NCBI GenBank assembly: GCA_963678675.1
Contig: OY783194.1
Span: forward strand, 18,764,278 to 18,828,277
Direction of reading: 5' to 3'
DNA: 64,000 nucleotides
From: Xiphydria camelus
Taxonomy: Eukaryota > Arthropoda > Insecta > Hymenoptera > Xiphydriidae
Shown in pieces: positions 1-10,401 of this stretch (position 1 is its first letter; the number at the start of each line of letters is the position of its first letter). Both the position numbers and the translations under genes were made by a program. The notes under the pieces were generated by a model. That model was not told where the DNA came from. It did no database searches and saw only the letters and a program-made list of their open reading frames with translations.

Positions 1-143
1 CGAGTGAGAACGCGGATTAACACTGGTGAAGCCATAAGAGTTTCTCTGTCGCACATTCTCCGTCCTTCTCGGACTTGTCCAGTTGGAGTGTGCGACAGAG
101 AAACTCTTATGGCTTCACCAGTGTTAATCCGCGTTCTCACTCG
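1..143. repeat. Near-perfect hairpin, possibly cut by window edge
   Basis: Bases 1-54 are repeated inverted at about 88-143 around a 33-base spacer; the arms match almost perfectly. The left arm starts at base 1, so the palindrome may extend outside the window. No coding capacity. Probably a palindromic MITE or the tip of a larger foldback element. Confidence 0.85.
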
Positions 144-440
144 CACTCGCACGATTCCTATGTCAACACATACGCAGAGACCTGGTATTGTACAAGTTTA
201 AAGGATCGCAAAAAGAAAAAAATTGACGTAGTCTCATATCCTCTTTTTTTTTGTCCGAATCTGATTATTTTTTCGTTGTGATGTTCACAACTCGGGCATT
301 GACCTATAATATAATACATCGATAAATCTTTTTAGTACAGATTTTTTGGTTTCTTCTTGTTCATTCCCGAAATCGGAGCCGGGTGAGCCTATGTACGACG
401 GCACGGGCAACGTTGCTTCCATGGCGTGCGCTTGAAATAC
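144..440. other. No recognisable feature
   Basis: AT-rich sequence with short homopolymers. I see no gene, repeat copy or structured element here. Confidence 0.5.
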
Positions 441-635
441 TGTTCAATTACTGATGCTCTTGCACTCAGACTATCAGTATTTTCATCAGTATTTTGGCTC
501 CGCCCAAATACTTTCAGGATCCCGAAAGTATCATCAGTATACTGATACTCCATCAGTATTTGCCCTCACACGGTCAGTAATATTGTCAGTATTTCGAAAT
601 ACTGTCAGTAATACTGATCGTGTGAGGGCCGTTTA
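441..635. repeat. CAGTAT-rich hairpin element
   Basis: The trinucleotide-like motif (T)CAGTAT and its complement occur about a dozen times in both orientations. The right part, about 563-632, is a clear inverted repeat with arms starting GCCCTCACACG(G/A)TCAGTA and ending in the complement. It looks like a short MITE. The 150 bp that follow show nothing recognisable. Confidence 0.6.
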
Positions 636-823
636 AGGCCATATCATCAACTACAGTCTGTGTCAGAAGAAAGTGTACGCGTTTATTTCTACAGTACAAG
701 AGATATCTCTGTCTTTCTTTCGGGATGCGATTGTACCGTCAGAGGGCTACGGCACAAACACCGATTCATTTTAGTATCGCTCGAAACCTCGAAGTGGAAG
801 AGTTTGTTGTAAAATGAGTGCCA

Positions 824-1867
824 AGTAGGGTAGAAGCACCAGTGAATGAACGACACCAGTAAATGAACGATTTCGAATTAAATCGCGATTATTAAGGTTA
901 TGGTCGCATCTTTCTAACCCACAAACACACACATTAGCTATATGACTAAACTCTCTATCTCTGTCTTTCGAAAGCGTCATTTAGTTCCGTTCCAGAGAAG
1001 GAATGATACAGTCGTGTTTTTAGCAGCAGTTTTGTTGAGTGTTGGTGGACGTGAAATCGCAATAAGAAACCATGTAAGCAAGATTAGCACTTAATAAGGT
1101 TTCTGCACTTTTAAGCTTCAAAACTATTGACTATCTAAGACGAATATTTACAGTTTAAGGTATTTAAAAGTCTATATAACTTCTAAACTTTGTGTATTGG
1201 CGGAAAAATAGAAAATATGTCGTTCATTCACTGGATCCCCTATTACCCCCAGTGAATGAACAATAGGAATTTCCCGTATCGCAGAATTATAGACCTTAAA
1301 AAGAACATCTCTAAATGCGGATTAATATTTCTACTATGACCCCACTTGGTTCAAATTTATTTAAGTGGCCGAATTCACAAGATCAAATCTGGTACCAAAA
1401 AAAACATATTATTATGGATCAAATTATAGCATCAAATTTTAAACAATTAGGATGCTACGAATGTCAAGAAATGGGCAAATATAACTAATCTAAGTGCCTA
1501 CAAGAATTATTACGTGTATTTCGTTTGTCCTTTGCAATAAATTATTAATTATTGATTTCTATAATAACTTTCTTAATTTTTTAGATAGATATTTTCTTAG
1601 TTCATTCACTGGACCAGGGGGGGGGGGGGTTCATTTACTGATATTGAGCGTTCATTCACTAGGAATTTCTGCATTAATTAAACTTAAATTTTTATTTTGT
1701 TGCACGTCATTATAATTACTTGTATTTATTAATAACATTGGATTATTAATTATTTCAGCGTCACATAGAAATTTAGTTGACGTAAATATTTGTTGTAATA
1801 TAATAATAGTGACAATTCAAAAATTAAAAATTCCTTAACCGTTCATTCACTGGTGCTCTTACCCTAC
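824..1867. mobile_element. Non-autonomous DNA transposon with reiterated CAGTGAATGAAC
   Basis: Both ends share an inverted repeat of about 28 bp, GTAGGGTAxxAGCACCAGTG running into AATGAAC. The core CCAGTGAATGAAC or its complement recurs at least six more times inside, near 854, 1224, 1248, 1599, 1630 and 1651, including a short palindrome at about 1224-1260. No long ORF. Repeated subterminal motifs of this kind usually act as transposase-binding sites. A target duplication could not be fixed. It sits directly beside or inside the Tc1-like relic that follows. A G13 tract lies at about 1618-1630. Confidence 0.65.
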
Positions 1868-1881
1868 GCGAAGTGTTTTGA

Positions 1882-2139
1882 GGCAATTTTTTCCTTTGCA
1901 AACACCCAAAAGGATCTAAAATATCGTTTTCAGCGGCTGCGAAAGCAATTAAAAAGTCAAAAAGTTTAGTTGCAAAGTGGGTCGAGCGGTTTGAGGTGTA
2001 TAAAAACGTCGATGACTACGATGAACGGGGCTTGAAGCGAGCAACCGCAGAAAAGCAGGACAAAGCGATAGTCAATCTATTCAAGAAGACTCCCACTCTG
2101 CGATTGCGTCACGACTTACTAAATAATTGCGCCGTGTAA
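1882..2139 (+). pseudogene. Tc1/mariner transposase N-terminal relic
   Basis: A plus-strand frame from about 1882 to a stop at 2137-2139 encodes a helix-turn-helix-type segment (SAAAKAIKKS, LVAKWVERFE) followed by TAEKQDKAIVNLFKKTPTLR. This resembles the paired-type DNA-binding N terminus of Tc1-family transposases. Only about 85 residues remain. The catalytic domain is absent and a stop lies just upstream, so it is a dead fragment. Confidence 0.55.
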
Positions 2140-2262
2140 AATGTGATATACTTTCATGAAAAAAAGTTACAAAAAAAATCTTTTGTACTTTAAAAAAAAT
2201 CGCGTACATTTTCTTCTGGCACAGACTGTAAATGTTAAGCTTCCCGCGGCCTTTTTGTTTAA

Positions 2263-2494
2263 CCCATTAACGCCCGACACATTTTACGATAGCACTTAAA
2301 AAATATGAATTTTCTGTACACAACTATATTTTAAACGGCGTTCTAGTGTGTTATTTACAGTTTCCAATATTTTGTTTACTATTTTACAGCAGAAAAATAC
2401 TATTAGTCTGTTAGTCACCCATGCAAGATCACAACATTTATTTAAAATGAACCCTCACCTCCGTATGATAAATCATACGATAGGCATTAATGGG
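2263..2494. mobile_element. piggyBac-type MITE with TTAA duplications
   Basis: The ends read TTAA-CCCATTAACG and CATTAATGGG-TTAA, giving a 232 bp element flanked by TTAA on both sides (2259-2262, 2495-2498). CCC...GGG termini with TTAA duplications are the signature of piggyBac-mobilised elements. No coding content. A related 127 bp element lies at 22021-22147. Confidence 0.75.
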
Positions 2495-2769
2495 TTAAGA
2501 GGTTCTCGTTTCCAAATTCAAACTTCTTACACCAACGACAAATCGCGTGTTTATTCACAGAGCCCACACTGCATTGCAGCATTGATGTTTCGAGCGGTTA
2601 TTGGATCTTTATGGCCACTTTTCCACTCATAAAGAAGTACACGAAAATTACGTTGATTCCTGCTGAAACTAATAACGAAAAAAACATCTCAAAATGGAAA
2701 AAAAAAAACGAAAAAACTAATATTGAATATGAAAAAGAAAATAATCAGCTTTAAAATGATATACCTATA

Positions 2770-3165
2770 CAGGGTGTTTCATAAACATGCGGCACAACTT
2801 CAAGGGGTGATTCCATGGATGATTCTAAGCATTAATTGCCCTATGATGATTTATCAAAAAACGCGCCGTTTCGGCGCTAGAGGACTCGAGACAACGAGTA
2901 ATTGCGGGTTGCAATGCAATTAGAAATGACCCGGGTGTGTTTGAACGAGTTCGCCAGTCCATGCGAAGAAGATTGGATACATGTATCTGGGCTGGTGGTG
3001 GACATTTTCAACAATTCTTGTAGATTGTAGAGCCTTACAATGTAAAATAAATACTTTTTCGTCAATAAACATTAATCGCTCTCTAGCGCCGAAACGGTGC
3101 GTTTTTCGAAAAAATCATCATAGGGCAAAAAATGCTTAGAATCATCCAGGGAATCATTCCTTATA
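2770..3165 (+). mobile_element. Mariner/Tc-type MITE retaining transposase tail (right end lost)
   Basis: The left end is TA-CAGGGTGTTTCATAAACATG. The body matches, in inverted orientation, the complete 418 bp copy at 48364-48781, but the right terminal repeat here is lost after about 3165. A plus-strand frame ending at 3026 reads GVFERVRQSMRRRLDTC...GGGHFQQFL-stop, the C-terminal tail of a Tc1/mariner-superfamily transposase. The element is therefore an internal-deletion derivative that kept the last 45 codons. Confidence 0.75.
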
Positions 3166-3649
3166 TGTTAGAATCTAATAAAGACCTATAAAATTTGTAA
3201 TTTTCTTTAAAGGCATAGTCTCAATTTATCAATATTGAGTACTAAAAACGCGAATGCCATAGGAGGGTTAAAAGAATGTTAAGATATAAGTTAATTACCT
3301 TTAACAAGCAGCTGGTAACAGGGAAGACATACACGGGAGTCAATATTACCTTGGTATTCAAGTCGGTACTTCATACTACAGCATTTGCTGCATAATACCT
3401 GAAAATATAACAGCAAATTTAAGTATCATAAAAAATAACTTGAAGAATGTATTGCTGAGCAAGGTCCAAAAACTCGATGTTTCTTCGTATTTTCTTAAAT
3501 TTTAATATTTCAAGAATATCTGATTCAAATTTGTAGTCAAAATTCCAAACAATAGCAAAGTTATAACTCTTATAGTACAGTGTTGAGTTGCGTCGTTCAA
3601 TATTAGAACTTTAAACACGATTTTCTCGAAATCATATAATATTTTTTCA
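3166..3649. other. No recognisable feature
   Basis: AT-rich sequence without a convincing ORF, terminal repeat or match to other parts of the window. Confidence 0.45.
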
Positions 3650-4345
3650 AAGGGTATATAAGGATATAGTCAGATAAGCATATAAAATGTCCCCGCTCGA
3701 ACTTTTTTCCCATTCAGGTATACTGTTTGTTTATATATAAGTAAGCTCTCAGTAAATTTTTAGATCAAAATATTGATTTAACAAGTTATCGTCAAAAAAC
3801 CGAAAAACGAAAATATTTTTTATCTCGAGAACTACTCGACCGATTTCGCACAGCAAAATATATGTTATACATCATCATGTAGCTATATTAAAAAAAAAGT
3901 TTTCGATTGTTTCGCCCATAAATAAAGGAAACAAAAACAAGTGAATTTTTCAATCATTTTTATTTTGCGTATAAGAAATAACACCCCCGCCGTTTTTTAT
4001 ATAGATTCTAGCATGATTAAACTATGATATATAATTTTTATAAGATGATTGGTGTGGTAGAACAAGTCGAAATAAATTAATGAAAATGAAACACCTTTGC
4101 TTCCGTCGTTTTCCTAGCGTAATAGATAGCGGAAAACGGCGGAAGCAAAGTTGTACATCTATTAATTCGAAATTTTACTCTACAAAAATAATAGTATTTA
4201 TTTACAAGTAATTATTACTAACGAGAATACAATTTACTACATGTAATATATATGTACATATAAATCGAAATTAAATCAAATTAAAGGTATTATTTCATGA
4301 ACTGACATGAAACTTCATCGCTTTCGTGATTTATTGTGGGTTCGA
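3650..4345 (+). repeat. Dispersed repeat, copy A of an inverted pair
   Basis: About 700 bp here reappear in reverse orientation at 30822-31510 with good similarity along the whole length, from the segment CCCCGCTCGAACTTTTTTCC to CGTGATTTATTGTGGGTTCG. No coding capacity. It contains the nested palindrome at 4094-4160. Neither pogo, mariner nor LTR signals are visible, so the family is unassigned. Confidence 0.75.
4094..4160. mobile_element. Small palindrome with GGCGGAAGCAAAG ends
   Basis: Arms CTTTGCTTCCGTCGTTTTCC and GGAAAACGGCGGAAGCAAAG face each other around about 14 bases. The same terminal motif recurs at 31020-31078 and, in longer form, at 23061-23118 and 24533-24590. It probably represents a family of very short MITEs. 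Confidence 0.6.
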
Positions 4346-5394
4346 TTTTTTTTTTTTTTGAAATAGTTTACTTAATGTTTCTGCATGTTTAATAACCTTT
4401 GTTTGATATCGCGCAAATGATAAGTAAAAACGAGTGCGTAGAGAGCTGCGCGGTAGAAGTGAAACTTCGTGAGTACCAGCAAATCAGAATCGAGTAAAGA
4501 GGAATGATCGATGTTATGGAGGTGAAATGTATGAAATAAAAGAAATAAAAAGCACCATATTATTATTGTCATTGCTGAATTGATCAAGACATTTAGCTTT
4601 TAATGTTTTAATTTTCAAATATAGTTATATCTCATAAATGTATTCATCAAACAAAGCTGGTTTAAAATAATTCACATAGAAGCACTCTAAATGATCAACC
4701 ATTCTTTTCATTCTTCTTTTAAGGGAGTTCCTCCGCGACAACCTCAACCAAAAGTTATATACCATGTTCATGATTAAAATATTGATAATTGGTTTAATTA
4801 GTAGTAAATAAAATTAAAAACTACGCAATATTGACTCGGTACTAATAGATAATACGATGGATATTATTTATTGCCGTAAAATATATTCTATATTGTGATT
4901 GTGATCTACCATTGCCGGTAAACTTTTTGCCGGGACTGTCCGGGCTTTGCCCCAGTACACGAAATAGCTTGTATATACAGACGACGCACTCTTCTGTGTG
5001 CGTGTCAGCGACGATCGTGGCTCGCTGTCCCGTTCCCCCTCCACGCACTCGTTCGCTTGCAGACCTTGCAGATATATGCTATACAACCAACACATTGTGA
5101 GGCTTCTCATGGTTATATCTTGGAAACTAGATGGTGAATCATTCTCATTTTTTTCACATTATTCGTGATATCCTACTCTACCTTATCCTCGTTTTTTATC
5201 AACTTCTTAATTTTAGTTTTGACGGTAGAATTAATGACGTACTGTTTTGCCCATCATAACGTATTTGTTATACGTGTAAATCAAGCCAAATTCAAGTGTA
5301 AATATCTCCGGTTTGGGGTGGTCAAACTTATTTAAATTACACAGATGTTTGGATAATGCATTAAATAACATATATGTCAAATTTCAATCATTTC
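4346..5394. other. No gene; one GC-rich block at 4885-5100
   Basis: Mostly AT-rich sequence without recognisable content. The stretch 4885-5100 is more GC-rich, and overlapping short ORFs on both strands follow from that. Its composition would suit part of an LTR or another repeat, but no ends were identified. Confidence 0.35.
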
Positions 5395-5398
5395 TTAA

Positions 5399-6351
5399 CC
5401 TTCCTAAGTCACTCATTTCGACTATACACAGAGGTTTGTTTGGGTCAAAAATGACCCACATATATAATAACACGTTCGTTACTATTTATTGCTCCATTTT
5501 TTAATACACTTTGGTATTGATTACTTCTAAATATTGGATACGTATTTAAATGAAAAAATATTGCTTTTCGAATATTAACGTACATAAAATTATTTTTTTT
5601 CAGAACGTTTACATCTAACTAGTGATGATTTTGTTCTGTAATGTGCTACAAAAAAAACCATTATAAGCACCTCAAGCACATGTGTTGCACTAGATGACCC
5701 TTACAAATAAATTTTTGGCAACGGTGATATTTGTAAAAAGATTTGTTGTCAGTTTTCTCGCATAAATAGCAACGACCTCTTTTCTTCGCGCCTATAGACT
5801 GAGATGTAGAAGAAGAAGGTACCACTTCAGATTTAATTTTCAAGTTTAAAAGTTTTGATAAACTAAAAATGCACCCTGCTGCGTGAACGTTCGTTGAATA
5901 ACTGATAGGATAATCGAAGAAAGAAGGAGGCGTCAAAGTCAAGCGCGAACAAGTTCGGATCTGCGAGCTGTTGTGAGCAGCAGCTCTGCAACGAACAACA
6001 TTGTTGCTGCTATGTAACTCACGCGAGTACTTTATTTTGCTCGTCCTATACATGTATAATAATAAGCATGTTATGATACGTTATTTAGTCTTATCAGTCT
6101 AAACACGAAATATGCGAAAATCGCCGCACAAAAGCATTGGGTCATTTTTGACCCGAATAACCTGCACACATGTAACTATTTTTATCATAAGTACTCCTGA
6201 TCGATTTTTCAAAAATTAAAATCACCAGAATTTCTCTATAGACTATACAAATAAAGTCACGAACCCATAAGTATGTATCGTGTGCGGTCTTAGTGTTATT
6301 AACAAAATTAATATGCTACGGGTCAGAAATGACCCGAGCGACTTAGGAAGG
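5399..6351 (-). mobile_element. Internally deleted piggyBac element
   Basis: Perfect terminal repeats CCTTCCTAAGTC / GACTTAGGAAGG are flanked by TTAA at 5395-5398 and 6352-6355, the piggyBac signature. Internal palindromes of the type GGGTCA(T/A)TTTTGACCC lie near both ends (about 5452, 6138, 6320). At 953 bp it is well short of an autonomous element, usually above 2 kb. It keeps only the C-terminal part of the transposase frame. Confidence 0.85.
5661..6053 (-). pseudogene. piggyBac transposase C-terminal fragment
   Basis: The frame ends in a cysteine-rich domain reading RCYLCEKTDNKS...HRCQKFICKGHLVQHMCLRC, the zinc-binding DNA-recognition domain at the C terminus of piggyBac transposases. 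The catalytic DDD domain is absent. The start shown is only the first methionine of the residual frame and is not meaningful. The surrounding TTAA-flanked ends confirm the family. Confidence 0.75.
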
Positions 6352-6519
6352 TTAATTCAACGACCTCGTGGAGGTACTACCTTAACTGGCTCACTGACCA
6401 CACAAAAATATTTATCGTCTCTATTCATTATTCCAATTTAGCGGCACAATGGCACAAGCTATTGTGCTGCCCCCTGCGCTTAGCTTGACAAATAACACAG
6501 GCACACAAAAAAAAAAGGC

Positions 6520-7345
6520 CTTGTTCCCGGAACCAGACCAGTATATCTTTATGTTTTTGGGGTCGCTGAATCCGAATCCGGTGTCCGTTTGTCTCCATCA
6601 TGTCACATTTTTTTTTAATCTCAAAAAACCATCAATAGATCATGATTTTCAAAAAGTTAATGGACTTAAACCAAATTCGCTATAGGGGTTTTTTTGGGTC
6701 GCTGATCACGAATCTAAAAAAGGATTTCAAAAATGCAAAATGGCGGATCCAATATGGCGGACGAGATTTTAGAAAATCGACGGATTCATGCCGAATTTTG
6801 TATAAGGGGTTTTTTTGGGTCGCTGATCATAAATCTGAAGTCAGATTTTAAAAATTCAAGATGGCGGATCCAATATGGAGGACAAGATTTTCGAAAATCG
6901 ACGGATTCATGCCAAATTTGGTATAGGGTTTTTTTTCGATCGCTAATGACGAATATGAAGTTATATTTACAAAAATTCAGTTTTCGAAAATCTTGTCCTC
7001 CATACTGGATCCGCCATCTTGAATTTTTAAAATCTGACTTCAGATTCATGATTAGCGACCCAAAAAGCCGCGTTTTACCAAATTCGGCATGAATCCGTCG
7101 ATTTTCAAAAATCTCGTCCGCCATATTGGATCCGCCATCTTGAATTTTTGAAATCCGATTTCAGATTCGTGATCAGCGACCCAAAAAAACCCCTATAGCG
7201 AATTTGGTTTAAGTCCATTAATTTTTTGAAAATCATAATCTATTGATGGTTTTTTGAGATTAAAAAAAAATGTGACGTGATGGAGACAAACGGATACCGG
7301 ATTCGGATTCAGCAACCCCAAAAATATAAAGATATACTGGTCTGG
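6520..7345. mobile_element. Foldback repeat carrying ATGGCGGATCC motifs
   Basis: About 6520-6930 is repeated inverted at about 6960-7345, giving arms close to 380 bp with almost no spacer. Each arm contains two or three repeats of a unit of roughly 110 bp, with GGGTCGCTGATC(A)xGAATCTGA, AAGATGGCGGATCCAATATG and CGACGGATTCATGCC. ORFs on either strand mirror the palindrome and are not genes. A shortened copy lies at 32070-32270. Confidence 0.8.
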
Positions 7346-7913
7346 TCAGAGGAAGCATTTTTTCGATTTTTTTTGTGGAGCTGTGTTATATTTGCTACTG
7401 ACAAGGAAACGTTTCGAGGCCGCCGCTTCCGATCTTGATGAAACTTCGTAAATTTAAAGTTTATCGAAAAATAAGAGACCCCTATTTTTTTATAGCGGCC
7501 CAATTTTGGTTTAAGGGGGTGAAATGGACCCCTGAATTTTCACCCCCTTCGAGCTATCTCCGAAACGAAGCGAGATAGATGAAAACTTTCAATGTACGTT
7601 TTGTTTGGTTTTTTTAGTATAATAAAATCCCCTAAACAGATTTTGAAAAAAAGCATTATTTTTCAAAAAAAAAAAAATTTTTTTATCTAATTTTTCGAAA
7701 TTTCGGTTTAGTCATGTGGACAAAAATTTAGGAAATTTTATTACAAATTCAACCATGTATGACATGATATATTTCCCTCCTACAGTTTTGCAAATTTCTA
7801 ACTTTTATGTCTGATAATGAGCGGGCTAGCAATGGCAGTGACGGGATAGGTCGGGGGTTATTACTTCTATGTATTTTAATGCCACTTTTCTTTTATTTAA
7901 TAAAGTTCAACTT

Positions 7914-8264
7914 CTATGGCTCATAATTATGACAATAATGGTATTCCGTGAAAAAATGTTTCATACAAAGTTGTTTCTTACACCAAGCACACGTAATAAC
8001 GGCAATATCGCCACATATGTGGCATCGTGGTTCCGAGTCCTGTGCAAAACAAAATTCTACAGGATGTTCAAATTCAGGAGGTCTCCTGAATATATATCCA
8101 CTCTTGAACCACGAATATTTAATAAAGTTAGTAAACCGTGGTGAAGAAAACTGATTATGAGTAAGAGATTGAAGTTTTAAAATATTATCTCTCGAATGAA
8201 GGTTAATATCGTAATTGAAAAGAGTTACAATATCTGAAAACCTCCTTACAAAATTCTTCCACAT
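7914..8264 (-). pseudogene. Inverted duplicate of the DDE_1 transposase 3' end
   Basis: This minus-strand frame of 116 residues matches the end of the plus-strand gene, including the C-terminal zinc module CHICGD...CAWCKKQLCMKHFFTEYHYC. It lies inside the long inverted end of the element. It shows the uninterrupted reading across the site where the other arm is split at 10401/12793, which fixed the TAA duplication there. Confidence 0.75.
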
Positions 8265-8454
8265 TCGAAAGCCGTATACGTCTAGCGGAATATTATCAAA
8301 ATAAAATGGACAAAAATTGTTCAGAAATCTTATTAATAAATCCGACCGTTAATTTATTTATATTATTTTCTGTTTGTGTGTAAGTAACTAATAATTCACT
8401 CACAGGTTAGATAAAATTGTCTGAATTTTTATAGTTTTTTGTTGGAATCATTTT

Positions 8455-8760
8455 TTTCTTTACTTTTCTTCTTCGCGTACTGTTTCCTCCAGTACTCCTC
8501 ACATTCTTGCAGCTCTCGTTCTACTTCGGCGAATCTAATGTCAGATCCAGCGATTTCCCGGGAGACGGCAATGGTATGTGCCCATTTTTAAGATCCTCCA
8601 CGATCTTCTCAAAAGTCGGTAACTCGTTTGAACCCATCACTTGAATGATAGACGCAGCCAATGAAACTGAAGCTCTTTGCTTCTCGGCCCTGTATATATA
8701 CTCCTCGAAAATGCCGTAAACAACATTCCTGTTATTTGTAGGGTTGCCTCATATGGCCCC
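8455..8760 (-). pseudogene. Unidentified coding-like relic
   Basis: The minus strand is open for about 75 codons (NVVYGIFEEYIYRAEKQRAS, ...IIQVMGSNELPTFEKIVEDL) and then continues in another frame (FAEVERELQECEEYWRKQYA). It looks like a once-coding sequence with one frameshift. I do not recognise the family. It sits between the left inverted end and the transposase start of copy 1, so it may be a further insertion or captured DNA. Confidence 0.35.
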
Positions 8761-10401
8761 GGTGATGCGAAAGAGGGAGTTTAGTTCTTTGGACAAGCTT
8801 TATTATTAGTTGGCTCTGTGCCCATGTAAAAATATTTTCGTACGCGCTCTCGAGTTTCGTACGCGGACTCCGAGGATGATGGCCCCTTTTTGGGAAGTCG
8901 GACCTCCCACCCTCTCCAGTCTGTTTCGTTCTTGTGAGGCGACTTCATTATATATAAGGAAGCGAAAGAGAAAGCTTTTTAGTCTGAATATTCAGTTTCT
9001 ATGGTGCACAGCAGTTCATATTATTATTATGGCAATTATAAATCCGATCAATGTGTTAACTTTATTGGTGGCCGTTTTCAGTGTACCAAATGGAAGAGAA
9101 ACTCCAATGAATAGTGCAGAAGTGCAATTGAAAGATTTATTACAAAATATTATTATACGTAGCATGGAGGATTCATCATTTCGAGTCGAACATGAAAATA
9201 AATTGAAATTGGAAGATTTAATCGAGGATAGTGAAATGCACGCTGTTAATACTGACTAGCTGGAATCGGATGTCGAGGATGTTCCTCACGTAGAAACCTC
9301 TATACCTCCAGAACCATATCCCTGTACACCCGATGAAGAAGCGGTTAGCTTTGAATATAAACAAAGTGCCATAGATTACTGGAACAGTGGGAAGAAAAGA
9401 CGTCGAACCGTAGCAGCAGTTCAACATCAGTTTAAAAAAGTGAAATCTGATAGACAATTACGAAGATGGGCTGCGCAAGTAGGATAGGGGGGTACTCAAA
9501 ATGATAAATTAATACGCATAGCGAAATATACTTTTGATAAATTTGTAGAAGCTAGTAGATCGAAAATAATAGTACATGATGTAGACCTTAAACGATGGGC
9601 TTTACAAGCAAAAGAAGTAGAGAATCTTCCAACTTTCAAAGCAAGTCAAACATGGTTGAGGTCATTCAAGAAAGCATATAGAATTGTCTCTCGAAAGATC
9701 ACAAAGTTTGTAACGAGAAAAAACGTTGAGGGTGAGGAAAGTTTGAAAGTACAAAGCCATGCCTTCGTAGAACAAGTGAAGCCACTCATTACACAATATG
9801 GACCACAAAATGTATTTAACTCTGATCAGAGTGGATTTAATTTAGAAATACATTCTGGCCGAACTTTAGCTACATCGGGGCAAAAAAAAATTGAAGCTGT
9901 GGTACAATCAATATCTTCTACAACCCACAGCTATACTATACAACCCACCATATCTGCTGATGGAAAACTACTGTCGCCTCTTTATGTGGTATTAAAAGAG
10001 GCTAGTGGGCAATTGGGAGAACGAGTGCAACAAACCGTGTTTAGGCCGCCAAATGTATACTTCATGGCTTCCAAATCTGGGAAACTTACAACCGATCTCA
10101 TGAAAACATGGCTGCAAGAAGTTTACTTCCCTAACACTGGATCTACAAGCGTCTTACTGCTGGACTCTGGAAGTGGACAATGTGAGCGAAGTGTTCGAGA
10201 AGCTACACCAGAAGACAAGACAATAATATTAATGACGATTCCACAAGGCACCACCGGACTGATTCAACCGCTAGACGTATACGGATTTCGAATGTGGAAG
10301 AATTTTGTAAGGAGGTTTTCAGATATTGTAACTCTTTTCAATTACGATATTAACCTTCATTCGAGAGATAATATTTTAAAACTTCAATCTCTTACTCATA
10401 A

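Noticed and set aside
4842..5110. Overlapping ORFs on both strands in the GC-rich block
   Set aside because: Three frames are open by composition. No recognisable motif, no splice context.
6449..7124. ORFs on both strands with shared peptides such as DEILENRRIHAEF
   Set aside because: They mirror the two arms of a foldback repeat. The same peptide appears on both strands, which shows palindromy and not coding.
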